Assembly: GCF_001423085.1 (NCBI RefSeq)
Contig: NZ_LMNU01000012.1
Coordinates: 576,185 to 640,184, forward strand
DNA from: Methylobacterium sp. Leaf125
GTDB taxonomy: Bacteria > Pseudomonadota > Alphaproteobacteria > Rhizobiales > Beijerinckiaceae
Direction: 5' to 3'
Length of the DNA: 64,000 bases
The notes under the pieces are model-generated. The model made no database searches and had not been told where the DNA came from. It worked only from the letters and a program-made list of their open reading frames with translations. This document shows positions 43,436 to 50,486 of the stretch, one piece after another. The position numbers were made by a program, and so were the translations under genes. The first letter of the stretch is position 1; the number at the start of each line of letters is the position of its first letter.

Positions 43436-44332
43436 ATGTCGAACACGTCGGATCACCGCGCAGACGCCACGCCGCTCGAAGGTCTCGACGGCCTCCTGAC
43501 GCCGCCCTTTTCCCGACGCGGCTTCGTCATGACGAGCCTGATGACGGGACTGACCCTGGCGACGAGTTCCGTCGAGGCCCAGGTGATCAGGACCGATGCC
43601 GAGGGCATCGAAGCGGGTGAGGTCAAGATCCCCGCCGCCGATGGTCCGATGCCCGGATATCGGGCCATGCCGAAGGGGGAGGGGCCGTTTCCGATCATCC
43701 TCGTCATCGAGGAGATCTTCGGCGTGCACGACTACATCAAGGATATCTGCCGCCGGCTCGCCAAGGTCGGATACTGCGCGGTGGCACCCGAGCTCTATGC
43801 CCGCCAGGGCGATCTCTCGACGATGACGGATGCGAAGGTGATCATCCGCGACATCATCTCGAAGACCCCCGACGCCCAATGGATCGCCGATCTGGATGCA
43901 GCCGCAAGCTGGGCGGTCTCGGCCTCGCATGGGGATCCGTCACGGATCGGAACGATGGGCTGGTGCCGCGGTGGGCGCGGCGTCTGGCTCTATGCCGCTC
44001 ACCGGAAGGATCTGAAGGCGGGTGTCGCCTGGTACGGTCCCGTCGGCGGTGAGCGTACGGAGATCCAGCCACGCACGGCCACCGACCTGGCGGCCGAGCT
44101 CAATGCACCGCTCCTGTGCCTCTACGGCGGCGCAGATACCGGCATTCCCGTCCCGGCCGTGGAGGCGGCGCGGGACAAGGCCAAGGCCGCCGGCAAGTCG
44201 GTAGAACTCGTCGTGTATCCGGATGCCCCGCACGGATTCCACGCGGATTACCGGCCAAGCTATCATGAAGCGGATGCGAAAGACGGTTGGGCGCGCGCTC
44301 TAGCCTTTCTCAAATCTCACGGTGTTGGCTAA
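43436..44332 (+). CDS. Dienelactone hydrolase-family protein with Tat-type leader
   Basis: A 298-residue alpha/beta hydrolase. The N-terminus has a twin-arginine signal (SRRGFVMTSLMTGLTL). The DLH catalytic Cys is in GWCRGG, the acidic residue near GGADTGIPV and the His in PHGFHADY. Classical DLH opens dienelactones in chlorocatechol catabolism; many paralogues have unknown substrates. The export signal makes a cytoplasmic catabolic role less likely. Confidence 0.88.
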   Translation: MSNTSDHRADATPLEGLDGLLTPPFSRRGFVMTSLMTGLTLATSSVEAQVIRTDAEGIEAGEVKIPAADGPMPGYRAMPKGEGPFPIILVIEEIFGVHDYIKDICRRLAKVGYCAVAPELYARQGDLSTMTDAKVIIRDIISKTPDAQWIADLDAAASWAVSASHGDPSRIGTMGWCRGGRGVWLYAAHRKDLKAGVAWYGPVGGERTEIQPRTATDLAAELNAPLLCLYGGADTGIPVPAVEAARDKAKAAGKSVELVVYPDAPHGFHADYRPSYHEADAKDGWARALAFLKSHGVG

Positions 44333-44486
44333 AAACCTCGCGAAAGCGTGGCATTGAAAGCACAACGGGCCCACGCGGCGCGCATTCAGGGTTATTGGTC
44401 GGTTCCGCCACATTGACAGCTTCGCGCCTCCGTGGCGCAAGATTGCACTTGGCCCGCCGTTCTGGCCCGAAGAGCGTACCGGACCC

Positions 44487-44927
44487 ATGAGTGCTGTGAC
44501 CCCATCTGACGCACGTCCCGTGATCCTCGTCGTCGAGGACGAGCCAGATGAGCGGTTCCTTGCGGCCGAGCTTCTCGAAGAGACCGGCTTCCGGGTCATC
44601 GAAGCCGAGACGGCCGAACGCGCCCTGGCGATTCTCAACGATCGGGGCGACGAAGTCAGCGTCGTCTTCTCGGACGTTCGGACCCCGGGGCCGATCGGTG
44701 GTTTCGAACTGGCCCGCATTATCGGCGTCACCTGGCCGCGCGTTCGGGTGCTGTTGACCTCCGGCGATGCCGGTGACCAGCCCAGCGACCTGCGTGTCTC
44801 GGCGACCTTCATCCCGAAGCCTTGGCGCGCCGCCGACATCCTGGCCTGGGTCGAGGAGGCGGCCGGACGCACCGACGGCTCCACTTCCGGGCCGGACGTC
44901 ATCGGCTCTCCCCTGCGCGGCAATTAA
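44487..44927 (+). CDS. Single-domain response regulator
   Basis: A 146-residue protein that is only a receiver domain: acidic pocket VVEDEPDE, phospho-acceptor Asp63 (VFSDVRTPG), switch Thr/Ser in LLTSGDAG and Lys in FIPKPWRA. It is not of the FATGUY subtype. It lies directly upstream of a NepR-like small gene. In alphaproteobacteria, single-domain regulators modulate the general stress phosphorelay, so a link to that pathway is plausible but not shown. Confidence 0.85.
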   Translation: MSAVTPSDARPVILVVEDEPDERFLAAELLEETGFRVIEAETAERALAILNDRGDEVSVVFSDVRTPGPIGGFELARIIGVTWPRVRVLLTSGDAGDQPSDLRVSATFIPKPWRAADILAWVEEAAGRTDGSTSGPDVIGSPLRGN

Positions 44928-44944
44928 ATTTATCATAGATCAAC

Positions 44945-44969
44945 GGAAACATCGGGTCGCGGAGCCGTT
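44945..44969 (+). promoter_or_regulatory. Near-consensus sigma-EcfG promoter before the NepR-like gene
   Basis: GGAAA (44945-44949), a 16-base spacer, then CGTT (44966-44969), 31 bp before the ATG at 45001. One base differs from GGAAC in the -35 element. The correct spacing and a perfect -10 make it a fair candidate. Confidence 0.45.
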
Positions 44970-45000
44970 GAACGGGTTCCCGCAATCGAGAGGCCGCGCG

Positions 45001-45222
45001 ATGGCCCGGAAGCCGACGATGAACTTTGCCCAATCGGTCAGCGCCCAGCGTCCGGATGAAGCGTGGTCGTCCCTGACCGGCTTGCCCGAAGATCGCCTGA
45101 TGGCGACACTCGGAAGCAATCTTCGCGATGTCTATCAAGCCGTCACCGACGCAGTTCAGCCCAGCGATCTGATGCGGCTCGCCGCAATGATCGACGACCG
45201 ACGCGGTCAGACCAAGCGCTGA
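45001..45222 (+). CDS. Small NepR-like protein (candidate second anti-sigma factor)
   Basis: A 73-residue protein. Residues around LGSNLRDVYQAVTDAV and the following PSDLMRLAAMID align without gaps to the core of NepR at 47374 (IGHHLRAMYDTIVQQP then PDRFRDLIAKLD). Gly, Leu, Arg, Tyr, Pro, Leu, Ala and Asp are identical at matching positions and other hydrophobic positions are conserved. NepR binds sigma-EcfG and is displaced by phosphorylated PhyR. I infer a divergent NepR paralogue. It has a plausible EcfG promoter and follows a single-domain response regulator. The similarity is short, so the assignment is provisional. Confidence 0.65.
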   Translation: MARKPTMNFAQSVSAQRPDEAWSSLTGLPEDRLMATLGSNLRDVYQAVTDAVQPSDLMRLAAMIDDRRGQTKR

Positions 45223-45361
45223 GCCCCAAATTCCGCTGGGCAAGTGCGGCGGGAATACCGCACTCAGGCGGTGCGGATTGCCGTATGGTTCGGCCCACAT
45301 TTGATCCGTGCTTCGCGAGGACTGGCCTTCGAGGCTCACGGGCTGCGTCATCGGACTGTCC

Positions 45362-46558
45362 ATGCGTTCCACACTAAGCCTCGGCGTCGCCGCTCTGGGC
45401 CTCGCCGCCTTGCTGGCGGCGGCTGCTCCGGCCATCGCCGCCGCCCCGCCGAACCAGCCCGCAGAGGGCCCCGGCGGGATCGGCGATCGCGCCGCGGCCA
45501 TCGTGAAGCGCGGTCTCGGCAAGGCCGGCTCCGGCAGCTTCGTCTTCTACAAGGCAGGCGCGGCACCCACCGAGGGTCGCCCCGTCGTCGTCTTCCTGCA
45601 TGCCTGGGGCGCCCCCAATCCGCAGGCCTACGGCAGTTGGATCGATCACCTCGCCCGGAGCGGCTCCCTCGTCGTCTTTCCACGCTTCCAGGACCTCAAT
45701 CGAACGCGTCCATCGGAGGCGAGCGCGATCGCCGAGCGCATCCTGAAGTCGACGCTGTCCGACCTCGCCAGTGATGCCGACGCAAAACCCGACCCGAAGC
45801 GGGTCGCGGTGATCGGGCACCTCGCCGGCGCACCGATCGCCGCCAACATCGCCGCCGACGCGGCCGAGCAGGGCCTGCCCATCCCGCGCCTCGTGTTCGC
45901 GATCATGCCGGGCGGTATCGCCAGCGACGCGCGCGCTCGAGGGATCGTCCTGCACGATCTCGCCCGGATCGCCCCTGAGACCCTGGTCATCACGGTGATC
46001 GGCGACCGCGACGCGCGGGCCGCCGATTTGGCCGGACGACGCCTCCTGCGGGAGGCCAGCGCCGTGCCGAGCGAGCGCAAGCTGTTCGTGCGCGCGCTCT
46101 CGGACGACCATGGGTTTCCCGCTCTGGCCGCCACGCTCACGTCGCCGGCCGGCGTGGATGCCGCCTATGACGGATCGGCCATCAAGCTGCCGCCGGAGCC
46201 GCCCCGCGACCCGAAGCAGCCGGCTCCGCCCTTCAAATGGTCGCCCGATATGGCCCTCACGGGCGAGCAGACGACGCTGGTTTCTCAGATCAACAATTCT
46301 CGCGCCGACAGCCTCGACTATCTGGCCTACTGGAAGACCTTCGACCTCGCTGCCGCTGCGGCGTTCGGCGGAACGGACGCCGCGGGCCTCAAGGCCAATC
46401 CGCGCTTCAGCGACATGGAGCGGTGGGCCGACGGCTGGCCGGTCAAGCGCCTCGTGGTGGAAACACCCCGTCCGCCGGCGGTCCAGCCGGCGGTCGCCAC
46501 GCCGATCCCGGCGTCGACGGGCGCCCGTCCCAAGCCGGCCGCATCGCGGCGTCCCTGA
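45362..46558 (+). CDS. Exported alpha/beta-hydrolase-like protein lacking the nucleophile serine
   Basis: A 398-residue protein with a signal peptide (LGLAALLAAAAPAIAAA). The alpha/beta hydrolase core has VVVFLHAWGAPNP for the oxyanion strand, VAVIGHLAGAP at the nucleophile elbow, VIGDRD for the acid and DDHGF for the histidine. At the elbow Leu replaces the expected Ser (GxSxG becomes GHLAG), so normal hydrolase catalysis is unlikely. A Pro-rich C-terminal region follows residue 300. The start at the ATG 45362 places the signal peptide at the N-terminus. Confidence 0.8.
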   Translation: MRSTLSLGVAALGLAALLAAAAPAIAAAPPNQPAEGPGGIGDRAAAIVKRGLGKAGSGSFVFYKAGAAPTEGRPVVVFLHAWGAPNPQAYGSWIDHLARSGSLVVFPRFQDLNRTRPSEASAIAERILKSTLSDLASDADAKPDPKRVAVIGHLAGAPIAANIAADAAEQGLPIPRLVFAIMPGGIASDARARGIVLHDLARIAPETLVITVIGDRDARAADLAGRRLLREASAVPSERKLFVRALSDDHGFPALAATLTSPAGVDAAYDGSAIKLPPEPPRDPKQPAPPFKWSPDMALTGEQTTLVSQINNSRADSLDYLAYWKTFDLAAAAAFGGTDAAGLKANPRFSDMERWADGWPVKRLVVETPRPPAVQPAVATPIPASTGARPKPAASRRP

Positions 46559-46672
46559 CGCGCGCTGACAGTCCCGCTAGTCCGGCGAACGGCGCACCCC
46601 CTCCGTCGTGCGGGCGCGACGGGCTGGCGCAAGCTTTGCGTGAGGACATCCGGGTCAACCGGATGCACCGCC

Positions 46673-46873
46673 ATGCCCGAATTCATCGCTGTCCTTGCCG
46701 CGTCCGCGTTGTTTTGTGCCACAGTCATCGTGCTGAACGGCCTGACGCGTCTTCTGCTTCAGATCCATGGCTCCGTCGGCGATCTCGCGGAGAACGGCTT
46801 CGGCCAATATGGCCTCGCGCTCGTTGTGTCCGGCATCGTTTGGCGCCGTGCGGTTCGCCGCAACGCTCTGTGA
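46673..46873 (+). CDS. Small hypothetical membrane protein
   Basis: A 66-residue open frame beginning MPEFIAVLAASALFCATVIVLNGL, with one clear membrane helix, a short amphipathic middle and a second hydrophobic stretch (YGLALVVSGIVW) before a basic end. There is no recognisable family and only a weak ribosome binding site. It may be real because it fits between well-supported genes and has a membrane-protein-like composition. Confidence 0.45.
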   Translation: MPEFIAVLAASALFCATVIVLNGLTRLLLQIHGSVGDLAENGFGQYGLALVVSGIVWRRAVRRNAL

Positions 46874-46971
46874 CGGCGTTCGGTGTGTCCGTGCATCGGC
46901 AGCAGCGAAGAACCGCGTGAAAGGCTTTGCGCGCCACCGGTGGAAAACGTGGCGAACCTGTGGCGAACTCA

Positions 46972-46996
46972 GGAACCGTCCCGCTAACTTGGCGTT
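46972..46996 (+). promoter_or_regulatory. Perfect sigma-EcfG promoter before the DUF1328 gene
   Basis: GGAAC (46972-46976), exactly 16 bases, then CGTT (46993-46996), 57 bp before the ATG at 47054. It matches the established general-stress promoter consensus in full. Confidence 0.85.
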
Positions 46997-47053
46997 ATGC
47001 TGTCATGAGGTCGCAGCCGATGCTGCACCGTACTTGATGAAGGGTAGAGTCAC

Positions 47054-47230
47054 ATGCTCGGATGGGCCGTTACGTTCCTGGTCGTCGCCCTCGTCGCGGC
47101 GCTGCTCGGCTTCGGTGGAATCGCCGGCACGGCGATGGAAGCTGCGAAGCTCGTGTTCTTCGTCGCCATCGTTCTGTTCGCCATCTCGGCCGTGATCGGC
47201 CTGATGCGCGGTCGTTCGCCGACGCTCTGA
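47054..47230 (+). CDS. DUF1328-family small membrane protein
   Basis: A 58-residue protein starting [27 protein letters not shown], with a second helix [19 protein letters not shown]; this is the typical DUF1328/YtjA pattern. Function is unknown; such proteins are often induced by stress. A perfect sigma-EcfG promoter lies upstream and a strong terminator lies downstream, so it is a single-gene stress unit. It is too short for many gene callers. Confidence 0.9.
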   Translation: MLGWAVTFLVVALVAALLGFGGIAGTAMEAAKLVFFVAIVLFAISAVIGLMRGRSPTL

Positions 47231-47270
47231 TGCCTCTCGGCGCAGTGGCGCCGGAGCACTGGAACACATG

Positions 47271-47302
47271 AAAAGGGCCGCTCGCTACGAGCGGCCCTTT
47301 TT
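47271..47302. terminator. Rho-independent terminator
   Basis: AAAAGGGCCGCTCG pairs with CGAGCGGCCCTTTTT around a 3-base loop, with A-run and T-run on either side. It can stop both the DUF1328 transcript and the convergent nepR transcript. Confidence 0.9.
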
Positions 47303-47373
47303 CGCGACGGGTGAGAGTTCACGACCCAGGCCTTCGCTTCCGACGATCTCTCGCAAATGCGACGCAGGTGGCT

Positions 47374-47598
47374 TCAGCCCTGAGTGTCCGAATTGGGGGT
47401 CGACGCGTCGAGCTTGGCGATGAGGTCGCGGAATCGATCAGGGACCGGTTGCTGCACGATGGTGTCATACATGGCGCGGAGGTGATGCCCGATCCGCTTC
47501 TGGGTATGATCACTCAGGCCCTGTCCGGGCACAGCGTCGCTTGTCTTCGGGTCGACTCCCTCGGGTGAGGGGCCGGCACCCGGTCCGTTATCGTCCAT
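47374..47598 (-). CDS. nepR: Anti-sigma factor NepR
   Basis: A 74-residue general-stress anti-sigma factor that holds sigma-EcfG inactive until phosphorylated PhyR sequesters it. The core helices IGHHLRAMYDTIVQQP and VPDRFRDLIAKLD match NepR closely. The ATG at 47598 is chosen because AAGGGGACC lies upstream at good spacing; an in-frame start 11 codons earlier is less likely. It is divergent from phyR and has its own perfect EcfG promoter. No ecfG gene follows it; the next gene is convergent. Confidence 0.93.
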   Translation of the reverse strand: MDDNGPGAGPSPEGVDPKTSDAVPGQGLSDHTQKRIGHHLRAMYDTIVQQPVPDRFRDLIAKLDASTPNSDTQG

Positions 47599-47677
47599 AC
47601 GTCGGTCCCCTTGGATGTCGACAAGCGACATCGCCGCGATTGTTTTGCGGCTTCACATAGGCCATGGCTGCACCTGC

Positions 47678-47702
47678 AACGCTGGTGTGAACAATCGGTT
47701 CC
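47678..47702 (-). promoter_or_regulatory. Perfect sigma-EcfG promoter of nepR
   Basis: On the minus strand GGAAC (47702-47698), 16 bases, then CGTT (47681-47678), about 80 bp before the nepR ATG. It lies back to back with the phyR promoter, the two -35 elements being 8 bp apart. Confidence 0.88.
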
Positions 47703-47710
47703 CGCCCGGC

Positions 47711-47735
47711 GGAACGGAGCCCTGCATTCCGCGTT
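47711..47735 (+). promoter_or_regulatory. Perfect sigma-EcfG promoter of phyR
   Basis: GGAAC (47711-47715), 16 bases, then CGTT (47732-47735), 44 bp before the phyR ATG. It implies autoregulation of the stress switch. Confidence 0.88.
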
Positions 47736-47778
47736 GTGGCGGAGGCGCCCGATAGAACGGCAAAGCCAAGGGGATATA

Positions 47779-48582
47779 ATGTCGACAGCTCAACTCGTCG
47801 TTCAGCATCTGCCGTACCTGCGCCGTTACGCGCGGGCGCTGACCGGCAGCCAGGTTGCTGGCGACGCCTACGTGGCCGCCACCCTGGAAACTCTCGTGAA
47901 CGAGCCGGAGACGCTCGGTCGCAGCTCCAACGTGAAGGCCGATCTGTTCCGCGTCTTCACCCGCATCTGGAATTCGCTGTCGGTGAATGGCCAGAGCGAG
48001 CAGGTTCAGCACGATCTGCCGGCGGAAGTCCGCCTCGGCCAGATCACGCCGCTGCCGCGCCAGGCCTTCCTGCTCTCGTGCCTCGAGGGCTTCTCGGAGG
48101 AGGATGCCGCGATCATCCTCGACGTCGACGTCAGCCAGGTCCGCGACCTCGTCGATGAAGCCGGACGCGAGCTTGCAGCCGACATGGCCACCGAGATCCT
48201 CATCATCGAGGACGAGCCGCTGATCGCGATGGATCTCGAGGCGCTCGTGGAAGGCCTCGGCCACAACGTGATCGGCGTTGCGCGTACCCGCACCGAGGCG
48301 ATCAAGATCGCCTCCGGGGGCACGCGCCCAGGCCTGATCCTGGCCGACATCCAGCTCGCCGATGGCAGTTCCGGCCTCGACGCCGTGAACGACCTCCTGA
48401 AGACCTTCGAGGTTCCGGTGATCTTCATCACGGCCTACCCCGAGCGCTTCCTCACCGGCGAGCGCCCCGAGCCGGCGTTCCTGATCGCCAAGCCCTTCCA
48501 GCCCGCCAACGTCTCGGCGGTGATCAGCCAGGCCTTGTTCTTCCAGCAGAGCGCCCGTCGCCGTGAGGCGAAGTCGGCCTGA
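47779..48582 (+). CDS. phyR: General stress response regulator PhyR
   Basis: A 267-residue anti-anti-sigma factor. The N-terminal sigma-like domain (about residues 1-125, VQHLPYLRRYARALTGSQVAGDAYV to the sigma4-like FSEEDAAIILDVDVSQVRDLV) mimics sigma-EcfG. The C-terminal receiver has the acidic pocket EDEP at 144-147, phospho-acceptor Asp190 (LILADIQLADG) and Lys in LIAKPFQP. On phosphorylation PhyR binds NepR and frees sigma-EcfG, a mechanism established in Methylobacterium. An AAGGGGAT ribosome binding site precedes the ATG and a terminator follows the stop. Confidence 0.97.
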   Translation: MSTAQLVVQHLPYLRRYARALTGSQVAGDAYVAATLETLVNEPETLGRSSNVKADLFRVFTRIWNSLSVNGQSEQVQHDLPAEVRLGQITPLPRQAFLLSCLEGFSEEDAAIILDVDVSQVRDLVDEAGRELAADMATEILIIEDEPLIAMDLEALVEGLGHNVIGVARTRTEAIKIASGGTRPGLILADIQLADGSSGLDAVNDLLKTFEVPVIFITAYPERFLTGERPEPAFLIAKPFQPANVSAVISQALFFQQSARRREAKSA

Positions 48583-48640
48583 TCGCTCTGCCTGGGAGCG
48601 CCCGCTGCGCTCTGAATTCGTGGAGGAGCAGCTGAACGAG

Positions 48641-48666
48641 CCCCGGTCGAACGACCGGGGTTTTTT
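48641..48666 (+). terminator. Rho-independent terminator of phyR
   Basis: CCCCGGTCG and CGACCGGGG form a stem with a very short loop, followed by TTTTTT, 58 bp after the phyR stop. It separates phyR from the small RNA locus. Confidence 0.9.
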
Positions 48667-48710
48667 CATGCCGTCCGCCAAGGTCCTCTGCAGCTCGCCA
48701 TACGGACACA

Positions 48711-48798
48711 AAAAAACGGGTCGGATTAACTCCGACCCGTCGAAAGGTTCCGGCCAATGCACAAGGGGAATGCGGGGGAGGACCAGGCGGCCGGGTGC
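48711..48798 (-). ncRNA. Predicted sigma-EcfG-dependent small RNA with C-rich loop (GsrN-like)
   Basis: A perfect EcfG promoter on the minus strand (48805-48829) predicts a start near 48798, with no credible protein gene after it. The next 88 nt end in a strong terminator: ACGGGTCGGA / TCCGACCCGT, 5-base loop, then seven T (48740-48711). Upstream of it CCGGCC (48794-48789) can pair with GGCCGG (48755-48750). The 33-nt loop holds two C-runs, CCTCCCCC and TTCCCC, able to pair with ribosome binding sites. Caulobacter GsrN, a sigma-T-dependent RNA beside the general-stress locus, has a similar 5' hairpin with a C-rich loop. Homology to GsrN is inference from structure, promoter and position. Confidence 0.75.
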
Positions 48799-48804
48799 TG
48801 GAAC

Positions 48805-48829
48805 AACGAAGTTCGACTGCAAGGGTTCC
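48805..48829 (-). promoter_or_regulatory. Perfect sigma-EcfG promoter of the small RNA
   Basis: On the minus strand GGAAC (48829-48825), 16 bases, then CGTT (48808-48805). A start 7-8 bases downstream gives an RNA of about 90 nt ending at the terminator. It matches the other promoters of this locus exactly in sequence and spacing. Confidence 0.85.
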
Positions 48830-48972
48830 GATTCCGGTCTCCGACGTGTGATTTTTCTCGACGGCGATGCAAAATCGCCACGGGCGGCGGGAGGCTGGGA
48901 GCCGAGGCGGTGGCAATCAAGACAATGCGATGCATCGCCTTAAGGACTGGATATCCAGATCAAAAGGGTTAA

Positions 48973-48997
48973 GGAACCGTTGTTTTCGAACTGCGTT
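48973..48997 (+). promoter_or_regulatory. Perfect sigma-EcfG promoter of an exported-protein gene
   Basis: GGAAC (48973-48977), 16 bases, then CGTT (48994-48997), 41 bp before the ATG at 49038. Confidence 0.86.
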
Positions 48998-49037
48998 GAA
49001 CTGACAACCTGTCAAGCTCTGCGCGGAGATTACGGCA

Positions 49038-49403
49038 ATGTCTCGGTCTGGCTTCTTCCTCAGCGTGAGTGGACCGGCCGCTGTTCTGGCGTTGCTGATC
49101 CAACCGACCGTCCGCCAGGCCGCTGATCAGTGGGCGCCATCCGCCAAACCGGTCCTGTCGATGGTTCAGCAGGAGATCTCCGAGATCGGTGTCGTTCCGG
49201 CGACAGCTGGACAGATCCATCTTGCTTCCGTTCCGAATACCGCCCCGCGCTCGGAGCCGGTTGCGCCCGCCCTGGGTCGCACCGCCAGCGACAAGGAGAT
49301 GCCTCGCCTGCGCAAGCCGCTTCAGGAAGGCTGCGAGCGGGCGATCAGTTCACTGGCCGGACCGGAAGCGCGCCGCATGGTTCCGGGCCGCTGCATGACC
49401 TGA
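49038..49403 (+). CDS. Exported or membrane-anchored hypothetical protein, general-stress regulated
   Basis: A 121-residue protein with a hydrophobic N-terminus (GFFLSVSGPAAVLALLIQPTV) that may be a signal peptide or anchor. The mature part is polar, with PALGRTASDKEMPRLRKPLQEGCERAISSLAG and the end VPGRCMT; the two Cys could form a disulfide outside the cytoplasm. I do not recognise the family. The perfect EcfG promoter upstream and the 18-bp stem terminator downstream support a real single-gene unit. Confidence 0.75.
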   Translation: MSRSGFFLSVSGPAAVLALLIQPTVRQAADQWAPSAKPVLSMVQQEISEIGVVPATAGQIHLASVPNTAPRSEPVAPALGRTASDKEMPRLRKPLQEGCERAISSLAGPEARRMVPGRCMT

Positions 49404-49425
49404 CGAGACGCTGGACATTCATGGT

Positions 49426-49470
49426 CCAACACAAACGCCCCGTTCCATCTGGACGGGGCGTTTGTGTTGG
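49426..49470 (+). terminator. Long-stem hairpin terminator
   Basis: A perfect 18-bp stem from CCAACACAAACGCCCC (49426 on) to its complement ending 49470, with a 9-base loop, 23 bp after the stop of the exported-protein gene. Confidence 0.8.
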
Positions 49471-49490
49471 TAGACGCGAAGCAAAGAAAA

Positions 49491-49518
49491 GGCGCGTGAC
49501 CCCCAAGAGCCACGCGCC
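49491..49518 (-). terminator. Terminator of the KGG-repeat gene
   Basis: On the minus strand GGCGCGTG and CACGCGCC form an 8-bp stem followed by TTTTCTTT, 11 bp after the KGG gene stop at 49529. Confidence 0.75.
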
Positions 49519-49528
49519 ATAATGCGTC

Positions 49529-49723
49529 TTACTCGTCGCCGGGACGGCCGGAGCCACTCGACTGTCCGCCCTTGCGGCCGGCATTCGAGGCCAGTTCGCG
49601 ATCCTGCGAGAACGAGCGCTTCTCGGCCGGCACGCTGCGGCCACCCTTGCTCGCGATTTCCCGCTGCCGTTCGAGGTCCATCGATGCGAAACCTCGCTTC
49701 GAGGTGGAATTTCCTGATGCCAT
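49529..49723 (-). CDS. KGG-repeat small stress protein
   Basis: A 64-residue hydrophilic protein with the KGG motifs of the stress-induced KGG family: MDLERQREIASKGGRSVP and LASNAGRKGGQSSGSG. It starts at an ATG with a strong GAGGAGG site. Members such as E. coli YciG are associated with general stress and motility. Here a near-consensus EcfG promoter lies upstream, fitting the locus. Confidence 0.9.
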   Translation of the reverse strand: MASGNSTSKRGFASMDLERQREIASKGGRSVPAEKRSFSQDRELASNAGRKGGQSSGSGRPGDE

Positions 49724-49758
49724 CAGCGCCTCCTCAGCTTTGCGTTCACTGCCAGGAC

Positions 49759-49783
49759 AACCTTTGCCAATATCGATGGTTCC
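49759..49783 (-). promoter_or_regulatory. Near-consensus sigma-EcfG promoter of the KGG gene
   Basis: On the minus strand GGAAC (49783-49779), 16 bases, then GGTT (49762-49759), 36 bp before the ATG. One mismatch in the -10 element. Confidence 0.6.
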
Positions 49784-50016
49784 TCATCTGATCACGGCGT
49801 GAGCAGTCCATGCGCCAAGGATTGGCGATTAATTTAAGCTTAACCGTTAGATCGAACGGTTGGACTGGTGGGCGGTGGCGAAGCGCGAATCGTGTCCGCT
49901 GGGGGCGTCGCGGTCCGTGGGGCGATGGGGTCTGGACAAATTGGCACGGAGCCGCATTGGATGCGCCAGGATCGTGCCGCCCCAAGAGGGACGTCGCGTC
50001 ACGGGAGCCTGACTCA

Positions 50017-50460
50017 ATGACCCTCGAGACCGAGGTTTCGTCTCTTCGCCAGGTGCCCTTGTTCCGTGGTGTCGAGCCGTCGCGCTTGAAGCTCCTCGCC
50101 TTCACCAGCGAGCGCGTCCATTTCGAAGCGGGCCAGCAGCTCTTCGCCCAGGGCGACGCGGCCGACGCGGCGTATCTCCTTCTGGAAGGCTCGGCGGAGG
50201 TCTCGATCGACGGACCGCAGGGGCCCTTTCGCTTGGCGTTGCTGGGGGCAAACGCTCTCGTGGGCGAGATGGGCATCCTCGCCGACCAGCCACGCTCGGC
50301 CACCGTCGCCGCCGTCGATCCGGCCACCGTCCTGCGAATCGACCGGACCGTCTTCCTGGAGTTGCTGGCGCAGTTCCCGCCCATCGCCATCGCGGTGATG
50401 CGCGAATTGGCACTCCGCCTCGAACAGACCAACCAACAGCTCGCCCAAAGTCGAGGCTGA
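50017..50460 (+). CDS. Cyclic-nucleotide-binding-domain protein without DNA-binding domain
   Basis: A 147-residue protein made only of a Crp-type cNMP-binding beta-roll: LRQVPLFRGVEPSRLKLLAF at the start, LFAQGDAADAAYLLLEGSAEV, and the phosphate-binding cassette GEMGILADQPRSATVAA. There is no C-terminal helix-turn-helix, so it is not a transcription factor by itself. The start at 50017 is supported by the domain boundary; the frame is open further upstream without conserved sequence. Confidence 0.85.
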   Translation: MTLETEVSSLRQVPLFRGVEPSRLKLLAFTSERVHFEAGQQLFAQGDAADAAYLLLEGSAEVSIDGPQGPFRLALLGANALVGEMGILADQPRSATVAAVDPATVLRIDRTVFLELLAQFPPIAIAVMRELALRLEQTNQQLAQSRG

Positions 50461-50486
50461 GGCCGACGGTCGAGCCGGACCGCGTC

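Noticed and set aside
48726..48935. A 69-codon minus-strand frame ending inside the terminator hairpin of the small RNA
   Set aside because: Its stop lies within the terminator loop, it starts upstream of the mapped promoter pattern, has no good ribosome binding site, and its translation is low complexity. A non-coding RNA explains the promoter and terminator better.
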